DNA of 64,000 nucleotides from Streptomonospora nanhaiensis (lineage in GTDB: Bacteria > Actinomycetota > Actinomycetes > Streptosporangiales > Streptosporangiaceae), in assembly GCF_013410565.1 (NCBI RefSeq), contig NZ_JACCFO010000001.1, positions 4,030,001-4,094,000 on the forward strand. The letters run 5' to 3'. The translations under genes were made by a program, and so were the position numbers. Each line of letters starts with the position of its first letter. Position 1 is the stretch's first letter. Positions 1-8,292 of the stretch are shown here, in pieces. The notes below the pieces were generated by a model. It had not been told where the DNA came from and searched no databases. It was given only the letters and a program-made list of their open reading frames with translations.

Positions 1-343
1 CCCGGTAGCTCTCGGGCAGCGCGTCGACCACCTTGCGCATGGCCGAGGCGAGCGCCGCCCCGAGCCCGAACGCCTGCGCGCCGCGCCGCGACCCGGCGAC
101 CAGCAGGGCGAGCGCCTCGTCGTGGCTCAGGCCGGTGAGCTCGGTCCGGAATCCGGGCAGCAGCGCGAAGCCGCCGTGCCGCCCGCGCTCGGCGTAGACC
201 GGGACGCCGGCCGCGGACAGCGCCTCGATGTCGCGCAGCACGGTCCGGGTGGACACCTCCAGCTCGCGCGCCAGCGCGGCCGCGGACAGCCGGCCGTGCT
301 GCCGCAGCAGCAGCACCAGCGATACCAGTCGGTCGGCGCGCAC
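1..343 (-). CDS. YafY-type (HTH plus WYL) transcriptional regulator, 3' part cut by window edge
   Basis: The minus strand from a GTG at 343 reads VRADRLVSLVLLLRQHGRLS and then AALARELEVSTRTVLRDIEA, a DeoR/HTH_11-type winged helix, followed by the linker GGFALLPGFRTELTGLS that normally leads into a WYL domain. Only about 114 residues are inside the window; the family is usually 230-330 residues, so most of the sensor part lies to the left. WYL regulators bind DNA through the N-terminal helix-turn-helix and sense ligands through the WYL fold. The gene diverges from a RidA-like gene with 131 bp between starts, so autoregulation or control of that gene is plausible but inferred. Confidence 0.8.
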   Translation of the reverse strand, partial: MRADRLVSLVLLLRQHGRLSAAALARELEVSTRTVLRDIEALSAAGVPVYAERGRHGGFALLPGFRTELTGLSHDEALALLVAGSRRGAQAFGLGAALASAMRKVVDALPESYR

Positions 344-474
344 GCGGAAACGCTACCCGGAATACACGACAGAGGGTGTCGTGATTTGCCGGGAGGCTCT
401 TCCCGCGACGTGGAAGACGCCGGCGACCGAACCGGCGGACGTACGCAACTCCCGACGAACCGAATGGAGCCGAT

Positions 475-876
475 GTGGCAGCGCAGCGAACGGCGGTCAA
501 CCCGTGGACGTGGTCCGTGGAGATGGGGTACCACCAGGGCGAGGTCGTCACGGGGCACACCCGCACCCTGTACTGCGCCGGGCAGACCGCGATGAGCGCG
601 GACGGCGCGCCGCAGCACCCCGAGGACATGGCGGCGCAACTGGCGCTGAGCGTGGACAACCTTGAAGCGGTCCTCGCCCAGGCCGACATGACCCTCGCGA
701 ACCTGATCCGCCTCAACGTCTACACCACCGACGTCGACCTGCTCTTCCAGCACTACGGAGTACTGGCGTTGAGACTGGCCGCGGCCGAAGTGGCCCCGGC
801 AACCACGATGCTGGGCGTGACCCGGCTGGCCATCCCGACCCTGATGGTCGAACTGGAGGGCACCGCAGTCGCCTGA
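475..876 (+). CDS. RidA/YjgF/UK114 family protein
   Basis: This 133-residue protein has the family length and pattern: LYCAGQTAMSADG near the N-terminus, then a long helix VDNLEAVLAQADMTLANLIR, LNVYTTDVD, and a C-terminal strand VTRLAIPTLMVELEGTAVA. The start is a GTG with GGAG about 7 bases upstream; an overlapping ATG at 473 is out of frame. Canonical RidA hydrolyses reactive enamines/imines formed by PLP enzymes and uses a conserved arginine just before the last strand; here that stretch reads PATTMLGV, with no arginine, so it may belong to a Rid subfamily without imine deaminase activity. The divergent WYL-type regulator at 1-343 is its probable partner. Confidence 0.85.
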   Translation: MAAQRTAVNPWTWSVEMGYHQGEVVTGHTRTLYCAGQTAMSADGAPQHPEDMAAQLALSVDNLEAVLAQADMTLANLIRLNVYTTDVDLLFQHYGVLALRLAAAEVAPATTMLGVTRLAIPTLMVELEGTAVA

Positions 877-931
877 TACGGCCCAGCCGCCTCGGCTGGC
901 CCCGCGAGCACGCCGATCCGGGACCGGCCGG

Positions 932-1408
932 TCACCCGATGTGGGGCGCGGCCGGTGCCTGGAGGAAGTGGTCGATTCGTAGGCGCATGGAGCGGTCCAT
1001 CCGGTAGCCGGGCAGTTGGGCCTTGGGCACCCAGTGGACTTCGCGGGACTCGCTGCTGGGGGTGGGCTCGCCGGAGAGCTGCCGGGCGGTGAGGACGATG
1101 GAGAACTCCTGGCGCGCCTCGCCGTCGCTGGTGTAGAGGATGATGTGCCGGGGGTCGGAGTAGATCCCCGATATCCCGGTGATCTCGCAGGTGATCCCGG
1201 TTTCCTCGCGGGTCTCGCGCACCGCCGCCTCGGGCACGGACTCGCCCAGGTCGATGGCGCCGCCGGGCAGTGCCCAGTTGCCGTTGTCGGTGCGCCGGAT
1301 CATCAGTACCTCATCGCGGTCGTTGACGACGATGACGTTGACCGAGGGGACGAGGCTGTTGGCGGGCGGGGCCTGGGGGTCGTCGAAGTAGTCGATCCGC
1401 CGTGCCAT
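932..1408 (-). CDS. NUDIX hydrolase
   Basis: The protein (158 residues from ATG at 1408) starts MARRIDYFDDPQAPP and carries a full Nudix box: GGAIDLGESVPEAAV runs into RETREETGI, matching GX5EX7REUXEEXGU, which binds Mg2+ for cleavage of nucleoside diphosphate derivatives. The substrate cannot be read from sequence. I chose the ATG at 1408 over an upstream in-frame codon because GGAGGAAG lies about 6 bases upstream and because family members I recall begin at this MARRIDYF. The remnant of an HTH gene ends 13 bases upstream on the same strand, indicating that a regulator-NUDIX pair once existed here. Confidence 0.9.
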   Translation of the reverse strand: MARRIDYFDDPQAPPANSLVPSVNVIVVNDRDEVLMIRRTDNGNWALPGGAIDLGESVPEAAVRETREETGITCEITGISGIYSDPRHIILYTSDGEARQEFSIVLTARQLSGEPTPSSESREVHWVPKAQLPGYRMDRSMRLRIDHFLQAPAAPHIG

Positions 1409-1421
1409 CGGCCTTCCTCCC

Positions 1422-1508
1422 TCACCCAAGCGGCGCCGCCTCGTCCCAGACGCGCTCGAAGCCCTCCAGGTACGTGCTCACCATCCCACCGTCGGCGATC
1501 CTGCGGGG
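1422..1508 (-). pseudogene. C-terminal tail of a lost HTH (DUF5753-like) regulator
   Basis: Directly upstream of the NUDIX gene the minus strand reads ADGGMVSTYLEGFERVWDEA, then APLG and a stop at 1422. The spacing Y-x3-F-x3-W-x2-A-x-PL resembles the end of the ligand domain of actinomycete XRE/DUF5753 regulators, which often precede NUDIX genes. No start or HTH is found upstream; the sequence becomes non-coding and meets the tRNA terminator. Probably a 3' remnant after deletion; the family assignment is a weak recollection. Confidence 0.35.
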
Positions 1509-1709
1509 GTGGAAGGCCGGCGCGCTGGACGACGGCGCATCGCAAGACAACGCGCACGGGACCTCGCCGATGCGCTCGGCAACGTGCGGCCGAGGGGCTC
1601 CAGCGGAGGCGCGGCGATGACAAGGGAGAGGACGTGCCGATGGCCGGTGCGCGGCGCTGGCATCCGGTGTGGCACGTATGCGGCACGACTCGGCTGACCC
1701 CGCCTGGAA

Positions 1710-1757
1710 AAGCGAGAGCCAGGTCACCGGAAACCCGGTTTGACCTGGCTCTTCGCT
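1710..1757 (-). terminator. Intrinsic terminator after tRNA-Gly
   Basis: AGCGAGAGCCAGGTCA at 1711-1726 pairs with TGACCTGGCTCTTCGCT at 1741-1757 with a single bulge, and a small inner CCGG stem lies in the loop. It sits 4 bases past the tRNA 3' end on the minus strand and should end that transcript. Confidence 0.75.
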
Positions 1758-1760
1758 GTC

Positions 1761-1834
1761 TGGAGCGGATGACGGGAATCGAACCCGCGTTATCAGCTTG
1801 GGAAGCTGAAGTTCTACCATTGAACTACATCCGC
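1761..1834 (-). tRNA. tRNA-Gly(CCC)
   Basis: The minus strand begins GCGGATGTAGTTCAATGG and ends CATCCGCTCCA. The acceptor stem GCGGATG/CATCCGC, D-arm, anticodon stem TCAGC/GCTGA with loop TTCCCAA (anticodon CCC, reading GGG), and T-arm GGGTTCGATTCCC are all intact. CCA is encoded. It is divergent from dcd, an arrangement I recall from other actinomycetes. Confidence 0.96.
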
Positions 1835-1935
1835 GTGAGCCCGAGGGTGCTGGGCTACGGCGATAGCTTACCGGACGTCGGGCGTCCGCGGGTAACCGGA
1901 TGTTGGGCGGGTGGCGACCAGGTAGGTTCTGGAGC

Positions 1936-2535
1936 GTGCTGCTCTCCGATCGTGACATCAGGTCTGAAATCGAGTCCGGGCGGGTCAAGATCGACCCCTA
2001 TGAACCCGGGCTGGTCCAGCCTTCCAGCATTGACGTGCGGCTGGACCGGTACTTCCGGGTGTTCGAGAACCACAAGTACCCGCACATCGACCCCGCTGTG
2101 GAGCAGCCGCAGCTGACGCGGCTGGTCGAGCCCGACGGGGATGAGCCGTTCATCCTGCACCCCGGGGAGTTCGTGCTGGCCTCCACCTACGAGGTCGTGG
2201 GGCTGCCCGACGACATCGCCAGCCGGCTCGAAGGCAAGAGTTCGCTGGGGCGGCTCGGGCTGCTGACGCACTCCACCGCCGGGTTCATCGACCCCGGTTT
2301 CTCCGGGCACGTCACGTTGGAGCTGTCGAACGTCGCCACGCTGCCGATGAAGCTCTACCCCGGTATGCGCATCGGGCAGCTGTGCATGTTCCGGCTGACC
2401 TCGCCGGCGGAGTTCCCCTACGGCTCCGCGCAGTACGGATCGCGGTACCAGGACCAGCGCGGGCCCACGCCCTCGCGGTCCTACCTGAACTTCCGGTGGG
2501 GGATGAACGGCACAGGGGAGTCGTCGGGCGGGTAG
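1936..2535 (+). CDS. dcd: dCTP deaminase
   Basis: The 199-residue product reads [20 protein letters not shown] and [20 protein letters not shown], then [10 protein letters not shown], the active-site stretch [34 protein letters not shown] and SYLNFRWG near the C-terminus. These are signatures of the homotrimeric Dcd/dUTPase fold, which deaminates dCTP; several actinobacterial forms also hydrolyse the dUTP to dUMP. The GTG at 1936 gives the family N-terminus [12 protein letters not shown]; an upstream in-frame start would add non-homologous residues. It starts about 100 bp from the divergent tRNA-Gly and ends 3 bp before the convergent rhomboid gene. Confidence 0.95.
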   Translation: MLLSDRDIRSEIESGRVKIDPYEPGLVQPSSIDVRLDRYFRVFENHKYPHIDPAVEQPQLTRLVEPDGDEPFILHPGEFVLASTYEVVGLPDDIASRLEGKSSLGRLGLLTHSTAGFIDPGFSGHVTLELSNVATLPMKLYPGMRIGQLCMFRLTSPAEFPYGSAQYGSRYQDQRGPTPSRSYLNFRWGMNGTGESSGG

Positions 2536-2538
2536 GTG

Positions 2539-3156
2539 CTAGCGCGGGCCGGGCAGGCCCGGGGTGCCGTAGGATCCGTAGCCCTCAGCCGCGGCCGGGC
2601 GCCGGCGGCGGCGCGGGAGGATGTAGGCCGCGAACAGGCCGCCGATGAAGCCGAACAGGTGGCCCTGCCAGGAGATTCCCTCCTGCTGCGGCAGCACGCC
2701 CCAGATCAGGGAGCCGTAGAAGACGACCACGCAGATCATGATCACGATGTCGACGGTGCGCCGCTCGACGATCCCGCGGAGCACGGTGTAGCCGAAGTAC
2801 CCGAACACCAGCCCGCTGGCCCCCACTGTGAGGGCGCCCTCGGGGGTGAACAGCCAGACCCCGATACCGCTCACCACCATCACGATCAGCGTGGTCCAGA
2901 CGAACCGGCCCAAGCCGCTGAACGCCACCAGCGACCCCAGCACCAGGAACGGCACGGAGTTGCCGATCAGGTGGTTGAAGTCGGCGTGCATGAAGGGGTA
3001 CGTCAGCACGCTCCAGGCGTTGGCCATGACCCACGAGCGCAGGCCGAAGGCGGCGTCGAGGGCGCCGCCGAGGACGGTGTCCACGATCTCAAGGACCCAC
3101 ATGGCGACCAGCATCGCCGCGACGGTGAGGAAGCCGACTATCCGGGAGTGCGTCAC
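2539..3156 (-). CDS. Rhomboid-family intramembrane serine protease
   Basis: A 205-residue polytopic membrane protein with about six transmembrane segments. HADFNHLIGN (residues 57-66) is the conserved HxxxN-type motif of TM2, GASG (112-115) holds the nucleophile Ser114, and SWQGHLFGFIGG supplies His166 for the Ser-His dyad. Rhomboids cut helical substrates inside the membrane; the substrate is unknown. The C-terminus is a basic, Pro/Gly-rich cytoplasmic tail. I chose GTG at 3156 (VTHSRIVGFLT), which starts right before the first membrane segment; the long open frame upstream to 3426 is low-complexity and probably non-coding. No operon partner. Confidence 0.9.
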   Translation of the reverse strand: MTHSRIVGFLTVAAMLVAMWVLEIVDTVLGGALDAAFGLRSWVMANAWSVLTYPFMHADFNHLIGNSVPFLVLGSLVAFSGLGRFVWTTLIVMVVSGIGVWLFTPEGALTVGASGLVFGYFGYTVLRGIVERRTVDIVIMICVVVFYGSLIWGVLPQQEGISWQGHLFGFIGGLFAAYILPRRRRRPAAAEGYGSYGTPGLPGPR

Positions 3157-4094
3157 CTCTACGACTGTATGCGACGCGATCCCCGGCGGGTAGGGCGTTC
3201 GCGGGCGGTGGGAGTCCGCGGCCCGTTCGCCGGCGCGGCCTGCTGACGGGTTCCGCCGCGCCTCGGCGTCCCCGCCCTCGAACCGACCCCGAACCGACCC
3301 CGAGCCACCCTCGAACCGCACCCTGAACCGCCCCCCGAGACCGGGGCCGCGGCGGGCCCTGCCCGGCCTCCCGTGACCCCCCTCCCCGGCGGCGTCCGCG
3401 TTTCCGGGAGAACCGTCCCTGTTCACGGTGGGTGATGGGCGGCGCCGCGCTCGGCGGGCGCCCCCGCACCCCCCGCGCTCCTGTGCGCGCCCCCTCCCGC
3501 GCCCGCGCGGGCGGCTGCGGGGGGCGACCGGGCCGCCAGGTCGGCCGCTCCGGCGGCGTACCGCCCGGATAAGGCGGGATCACCCTACTCGCACGCGCCT
3601 GATCCGTGCGTAACCGTTTTGAGCTGCGGCAAAGTGAAGGAAGTGACGGTCTTCACGACTTTGCCGCATGTGGCGCAAATCACAATCACGCTGTCCGTCC
3701 TACCCCAAGTGCGGTGCGCACGTCCGCTTTCGGCTTCCTCGGCAAACGTAAACGTGTTATCTCTCCGTGACGATGGGACGGGACGGCGTCAGGTTTGGTC
3801 TGTATGGTTCGTACGGCCATAAACAGGACTTAAGGAATGGTGAGGACACGGCCGGTGCGCAGGACTTCTCGACCCGGTGCGGGGACCGCCGCCCCGGATC
3901 GAGAGCCCCTGGAGCCGGCGACGACGGCGTAGCGCGTACGCCGCCAACGGTGGAAACGGTCACCTTGTGTAACCGTTGACGCGGCTGTCGCGCGGTGCGC
4001 CCCCCGAGGAAGACGAGACCGCCCCCCGCCCGCCGCGCCCCCGGCCGCCCCCGGTCGGCCGCGCGGCGGCCGCACAGCCACAAAAGAGGAGACC
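3157..4094. other. Long intergenic region and leader upstream of the betaine importer
   Basis: No convincing gene is seen in these 938 bases. From about 3600 to 3840 it is markedly less GC-rich than the surroundings, as expected of promoter DNA. It contains a strong hairpin (3625-3668, listed separately) and a short frame with a Shine-Dalgarno-like AAGGA (ATG 3837 to TAG 3932, 31 codons, starting MVRTRPVRR) of unknown status. The AGAGGAGA ribosome-binding site for the first transporter gene is at 4085-4092. No known riboswitch was recognised. Confidence 0.6.
3625..3668. repeat. Strong inverted repeat in the betaine operon leader
   Basis: TGCGGCAAAGT (3625-3635) is perfectly complementary to ACTTTGCCGCA (3658-3668), and inside it GTGAAG (3634-3639) pairs with CTTCAC (3651-3656). 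The two stems could stack into one long hairpin in RNA or act as a DNA operator. It lies about 430 bp before the importer operon, so it might belong to an upstream promoter or regulatory RNA; the function is unknown. Confidence 0.55.
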
Positions 4095-5468
4095 GTGCCA
4101 GCAGTACGCGCAGACAAGCTCTACAAGATCTTCGGCAGACGCCCGGCCAAGGCGGTCGAACTGCTGGCGGACGGGCGGCACCGCGACGAGATCAGGCACC
4201 TCAACGTCACCGCCGCGGTCATCGACGTCTCCTTCGAGGTCGAACCCGGGGAGATCTTCGTGGTCATGGGCCTCTCGGGCTCGGGCAAGTCCACGCTGAT
4301 CCGGATGCTCAACGGCCTGCTGCCCCCCACCGCCGGCACCGTCCAGATCGACGGCACCGACATCACCGCCATGCCCAAGTCGGGCCTGCGCAAGCTGCGC
4401 AGCGAGAAGATCAGCATGGTCTTCCAGCACTTCGCGCTGTTCCCGCACCGCACCGTGCTGGACAACGCCGCCTACGGCCTGGAGGTCCGCGGCGTCGCCA
4501 AGGAGGAGCGCCACGCCAAGGCCCGCGAGGCCCTGGCCCTGGTCGGCCTGGAGGGCTGGGAGGCCAAGGTCCCCGGCCAGCTCTCCGGCGGCATGCAGCA
4601 GCGCGTCGGCCTCGCCCGCGCGCTGGCCGCCGACACCGACATCATCCTCATGGACGAGGCGTTCAGCGCGCTGGACCCCCTGATCCGCCGCGACATGCAG
4701 TCCCAGCTGCTGGAACTCCAGGCGCGCCTGGGCAAGACGATCATCTTCATCACCCACGACCTCAACGAGGCCATGCGCCTGGGCGACCGCATCTGCGTGC
4801 TGCGCGACGGCCGCGTCGCCCAGATCGGCACCGCCGAGGAGATCCTCAACGACCCGGCCAACGACTACGTGGCCCAGTTCGTCGAGGACGTCGACCGCAC
4901 CCGCGTCCTCACCGCCTCGTCGGTGATGGAGGCCCCGATCCCGGTGATCGACCCCGACAAGGGCCCGCGCGCCGCCCTGCGGACCATGCGCGACAACCAG
5001 ACCGTGTCGGCGTTCGTCGTGCGCCGCAACCGCCAGCTCGTCGGCGCGGTGCGCGAGGACGTCATCGGCGCGGCGGTCCGCGACAACGTCAAGGAGTTGG
5101 ACTCCCTCATCGACACCGGCCTCGCGCGCGTGCACCCCGACACCCCCGTGGCCGACCTGTTCGCCCAGGCCGCCGAGAGCCCCTACCCGCTGGCCGTGGT
5201 CGACGACTCCGACCGCTTCGTCGGCGTGATCCCGCGGGTGACCCTGCTGGCGGCGCTCGCCCCCACTACCGGCTCCGACGACGGCGGCGCCGCGGAGTCC
5301 GCCGCCCCCGAGGGCGCGCCGCCCGCCGCGCCGCCGCCCGACGGCCCGCCCGCCGCCGAGGGCGCCCCCGGCACCGCCGACGCGCCCGAGGCCGCCGCCG
5401 ACGCCGCGACCCACAGCGCCGCCGACACCGCCACTGACACCGACACCGCCGCGGAGGGGAGCCGCTGA
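4095..5468 (+). CDS. proV: Glycine betaine/proline ABC transporter, ATP-binding subunit
   Basis: This 457-residue ATPase energises uptake of compatible solutes. Walker A GLSGSGKST is at residues 59-67, the Q-loop glutamine at 111, the signature LSGGMQQRV at about 163-171 and Walker B IILMDEAFSALD at about 183-194. The N-terminal extension (KLYKIFGRRPAKAVELL) and two tandem C-terminal CBS domains (about 285-400) are typical of OpuAA/ProV, where CBS domains sense ionic strength. A tail of about 55 Ala/Pro/Asp-rich residues is extra to the family. Start: GTG at 4095 with AGAGGAGA upstream. The stop overlaps the permease start by one base (TGATG), indicating translational coupling. Confidence 0.93.
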   Translation: MPAVRADKLYKIFGRRPAKAVELLADGRHRDEIRHLNVTAAVIDVSFEVEPGEIFVVMGLSGSGKSTLIRMLNGLLPPTAGTVQIDGTDITAMPKSGLRKLRSEKISMVFQHFALFPHRTVLDNAAYGLEVRGVAKEERHAKAREALALVGLEGWEAKVPGQLSGGMQQRVGLARALAADTDIILMDEAFSALDPLIRRDMQSQLLELQARLGKTIIFITHDLNEAMRLGDRICVLRDGRVAQIGTAEEILNDPANDYVAQFVEDVDRTRVLTASSVMEAPIPVIDPDKGPRAALRTMRDNQTVSAFVVRRNRQLVGAVREDVIGAAVRDNVKELDSLIDTGLARVHPDTPVADLFAQAAESPYPLAVVDDSDRFVGVIPRVTLLAALAPTTGSDDGGAAESAAPEGAPPAAPPPDGPPAAEGAPGTADAPEAAADAATHSAADTATDTDTAAEGSR

Positions 5469-6709
5469 TGACCGCGCCAACCCTGACCGTGAGCGTGCCG
5501 CGCGTGCCCGTCGGCGACACCTTCGACGCCGCCATCAACTGGCTGCGCGCCAACTTCGAGCCGGTCTTCGACTTCGTCGGCATGGTCATCGACGTCTGCG
5601 TCGAGACCCTGTTCCACCTGTTCGCCATGACCTCGGCGACCCAGTTCACCCTGGTCGCCGCGGCCGTCGTGGGCGGCGCCCTGCTGGTGCGCCGGCACCG
5701 CGTGCCCACGCTCATCGCCGTCGCCGTGTGGGCCGGGTTCTACGTCGCCGAGCTGGCGGGCGGGCTGGTGGCCACCGTCATCAGCTCGCTGCCCGCGCCG
5801 CTGTTCCTGTGGGCCATGGACCTGTTCGGCTCCGAGTACGTCTACCCGCCGCTGGTGCTGGCGCTGCTGCTGCTCGCCGCGCTCGTGGCCGTCTCCTTCG
5901 CGGTCAGCCGCGACCGGCGGATGTGGCTGACCGCGGTGGCGGCCACCGCCGTGCTGCTGCTGGTCCTGGTGCTGCACTTCGTCGTCGGCGTACAGCTGTC
6001 GCTGCTGGTCGCGCCGCTGCTGGTGCTGCTCGCCCTGTTCGTGGCCGGCTGGAAGGTCGCCCTCTTCAGCGCCCTGGGGTTCCTGCTGATCATCAGCATG
6101 GAGAAGTGGGACAACGCCATGAGCAGCCTCGCGCTGATCCTGGTCGCCACCGTGGTGGCGGTCGTGGTGTCCCTGCCCATCGGCATCCTGGCCGCCCAGA
6201 ACGACCGCGTCAGCGCCGTGGTCAAGCCGGTCCTGGACTTCATGCAGACCCTGCCGGCGTTCGTCTACCTGCTGCCCGCGATCGCTTTCTTCAGCATCGG
6301 CACCGTCCCCGGTGTCATCGCCACCGTCATCTTCGCCATGCCCCCCGGCGTGCGGCTCACCGAGCTGGGCATCCGCCAGGTCGACAAGGAGCTGGTCGAG
6401 GCCGGCGAGGCGTTCGGCGCGCCCGACTCCCAGATCCTGCGGCGCATCCAGCTGCCGCTGGCGCTGGCCACGATCATGGCGGGCGTCAACCAGATCATCA
6501 TGCTCAGCCTCTCGATGGTCGTCATCGCCGGCATGGTCGGCGCCGGCGGCCTGGGCAACGACGTCTACACCGGTATCGCCCAGGGCAACGTGCCCGTCGG
6601 CTTCGAGGGCGGTATCGCCGTCGTGGTCCTGGCGATCTTCCTGGACCGGCTGACCGGCGCCGTCACCCGCTTCTCCCCCGCCGCCCGCGCGCAGCGCGCC
6701 GCGGCCTGA
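5468..6709 (+). CDS. proW: Glycine betaine/proline ABC transporter, permease subunit
   Basis: A 413-residue integral membrane protein. The first half has several hydrophobic segments outside the core fold; the second half carries the BPD_transp_1 domain with the coupling loop ELGIRQVDKELVEAGEAFGA followed by LPLALATIMAGVNQ, the EAA-like motif that docks on the ATPase. The stretch MQTLPAFVYLLPAIAFFSIG is characteristic of ProW/OpuAB permeases. It overlaps proV by one base and is followed 79 bp later by the binding-protein gene, so the three form one operon. Confidence 0.92.
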   Translation: MTAPTLTVSVPRVPVGDTFDAAINWLRANFEPVFDFVGMVIDVCVETLFHLFAMTSATQFTLVAAAVVGGALLVRRHRVPTLIAVAVWAGFYVAELAGGLVATVISSLPAPLFLWAMDLFGSEYVYPPLVLALLLLAALVAVSFAVSRDRRMWLTAVAATAVLLLVLVLHFVVGVQLSLLVAPLLVLLALFVAGWKVALFSALGFLLIISMEKWDNAMSSLALILVATVVAVVVSLPIGILAAQNDRVSAVVKPVLDFMQTLPAFVYLLPAIAFFSIGTVPGVIATVIFAMPPGVRLTELGIRQVDKELVEAGEAFGAPDSQILRRIQLPLALATIMAGVNQIIMLSLSMVVIAGMVGAGGLGNDVYTGIAQGNVPVGFEGGIAVVVLAIFLDRLTGAVTRFSPAARAQRAAA

Positions 6710-6788
6710 CGGCTCCATCCCCCGCCCTGCCGGGACCCGCGCCGGGACAGGGCTCCCTGATATGACCCGCACACACACTGGAGGAATC

Positions 6789-7730
6789 GTGAGCGACCGC
6801 AAGCGAAGGTTGATCGGCGTCGGCGCCGCCGCTGCGTCGATGGTGCTCCTGGCGAGCGCCTGCGGCGGGGGCGGTGAGGGCGTCTCCACCGGCCCCGAGG
6901 AGGGCGAGGGCGGCGGCCAGGACATCACCATCGGCCTGATCCCGTGGGAGGAGGGCATCGCCGTCACCCACCTGTGGAAGGTCATCCTGGAGGAGAAGGG
7001 CTACAACGTCACGATCGAGAACGTCGACGTGGCGCCCGTCTTCGAGGGCACCGCCAACGGCGACATCGACCTCTTCCTCGACACCTGGCTGCCCAACACC
7101 CACGGCGACTACTGGGACCAGTACGGCGACAGCCTGGAGGACCTCGGCGCCTGGAATGAGGGCGCCAGCCTGGAGCTCACCGTCCCCTCCTACATGGAGG
7201 ACATCAACTCCATCGAGGACCTCAAGGGCGAGGGCGACACCTTCAACGGCGAGATCATCGGCATCGAGTCCGGCTCCGGTCTGGTGCAGACCACCGAGGA
7301 GGAGGCGATGCCCGCCTACGGCCTCGACGGCGAGTACGAGCTGGTGAAGTCCTCCACCCCGGCGATGCTGGAGGCCCTCAACACCGCCATCGAGGACGAG
7401 GAGCCGATCGTCGTCACCCTGTGGCGCCCGCACATCGTCTACGCCCAGCAGGACCTCAAGGACCTGGAGGACCCCGAGGGCGCGATGGGCGAGCCGGAGT
7501 CGCTGCACTCCGTGGGCCGCGAAGGCTTCGGCGAGGACTTCCCCGAGGTCGCGGAGTGGCTCGGCGACTTCAAGCTGGACGACGAGCAGATCAACTCCCT
7601 GGAGACCTCGATCATCCTCGACCACGAGGGTGCCGAGGACGAGGGCGCGCGCGCCTGGCTGGCCGACAACCCCGAGTTCGTGGAGGAGACCCTGGGCGCC
7701 GACGCCGAGGGCCTGGACTTCAGCTCCTAG
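6789..7730 (+). CDS. proX: Glycine betaine/proline ABC transporter, substrate-binding lipoprotein
   Basis: A 313-residue exported lipoprotein: basic N-terminus SDRKRRLIGV, hydrophobic core, and a lipobox-like LLASAC followed by a Gly-rich linker. The mature part has the OpuAC/ProX fold, with IGLIPWEEGIAVTHLWKVIL, DVAPVFEGTANGDIDLFLDTW and TLWRPHIVYAQQDLKDLEDP; the tryptophans and tyrosines in these stretches are the sort that form the aromatic cage for the trimethylammonium group. I chose GTG at 6789, preceded by GGAGGA, over an in-frame codon 27 bp upstream. Third gene of the proV-proW-proX operon. Confidence 0.92.
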   Translation: MSDRKRRLIGVGAAAASMVLLASACGGGGEGVSTGPEEGEGGGQDITIGLIPWEEGIAVTHLWKVILEEKGYNVTIENVDVAPVFEGTANGDIDLFLDTWLPNTHGDYWDQYGDSLEDLGAWNEGASLELTVPSYMEDINSIEDLKGEGDTFNGEIIGIESGSGLVQTTEEEAMPAYGLDGEYELVKSSTPAMLEALNTAIEDEEPIVVTLWRPHIVYAQQDLKDLEDPEGAMGEPESLHSVGREGFGEDFPEVAEWLGDFKLDDEQINSLETSIILDHEGAEDEGARAWLADNPEFVEETLGADAEGLDFSS

Positions 7731-7756
7731 GACTCCGCCCCGCTGGACCCGTCGAC

Positions 7757-7795
7757 GCGGGCCGTGCCACGCCGGCGCGGCCCGCGCCGCCTTTT
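7757..7795 (+). terminator. Terminator of the betaine importer operon
   Basis: GCGGGCCG (7757-7764) pairs with CGGCCCGC (7778-7785), followed by GCCGCCTTTT. It starts 27 bp after the proX stop and also abuts the end of the convergent gene. Confidence 0.65.
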
Positions 7796-8292
7796 CAGCG
7801 GCGCCGGCCCGGGGCCAGGGAGCGGTCGCGCGGCGGGATCCCGACCGCGCTCATGAACGCGTCGACCCGGGCCGAGGAGGTCAGCCCGGTCAGCGGCAGG
7901 TAGGGCCGACTGGCGCGGCGCCCCTCGACCGAGGGGAACTGGCGGGGCCGGCCGGCGGGGTCGCACAGCCCCAGCGAGCGCGTGGCGCCCGGCAGCACGT
8001 AGTAGGACCCGATGTCGGAGAAGGGGATGCGCACGATGTAGCGGCCCCGGATGTAGCGGAACTCGCCGTCCTCGACCTCCAGCACGGGCACCTGGATGCG
8101 GTAGCCGTCCCAGACCAGCCAGCAGCCCGCCACCGCCACGAGCGGCCCGATGAGGATCCCGGCCCAGTGCTGCCAGACCACCGACAGGACGGTTCCGGCG
8201 ACCCCCAGCACCGCCAGTGCCGCTCCTCCCCAGAGTTCGCCCCGTTTGCGGCCCCGGGGGCAGATCAACCGAACCGTATCGGACACGGACAT
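7795..8292 (-). CDS. Conserved membrane protein, function unknown
   Basis: A 165-residue protein beginning MSVSDTVRLICPRGRKRGEL, with two adjacent hydrophobic segments (LWGGAALAVLGVAGTVLSVV and ILIGPLVAVAGCWLVWDG, about residues 20-60), followed by a soluble beta-rich region containing VLEVEDGEFRYIRGRYIVRI. The layout, two membrane helices then a PH-like strand-rich domain, resembles small actinomycete bPH-type membrane proteins, but I do not recognise a specific family. ATG at 8292 has AAAGAGG 4 bases upstream, so the longer upstream frame is not used. It converges on the betaine operon. Confidence 0.65.
   Translation of the reverse strand: MSVSDTVRLICPRGRKRGELWGGAALAVLGVAGTVLSVVWQHWAGILIGPLVAVAGCWLVWDGYRIQVPVLEVEDGEFRYIRGRYIVRIPFSDIGSYYVLPGATRSLGLCDPAGRPRQFPSVEGRRASRPYLPLTGLTSSARVDAFMSAVGIPPRDRSLAPGRRR

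Noticed and set aside
3837-3932. 31-codon upstream ORF in the betaine leader as a confirmed gene
   Set aside because: It has a Shine-Dalgarno-like AAGGA but an Arg/Pro/Ala-rich product with no recognised family; kept only as a note.
3600-4094. c-di-AMP (ydaO-type) riboswitch before the betaine operon
   Set aside because: I looked for its conserved blocks in the leader and did not find a convincing set; only an isolated hairpin is evident.
3960-5480. 506-codon open frame antisense to the proV-like gene
   Set aside because: Gly/His/Val-rich and repetitive, with no ribosome-binding site; it mirrors codon bias of proV, whose motifs are unambiguous.
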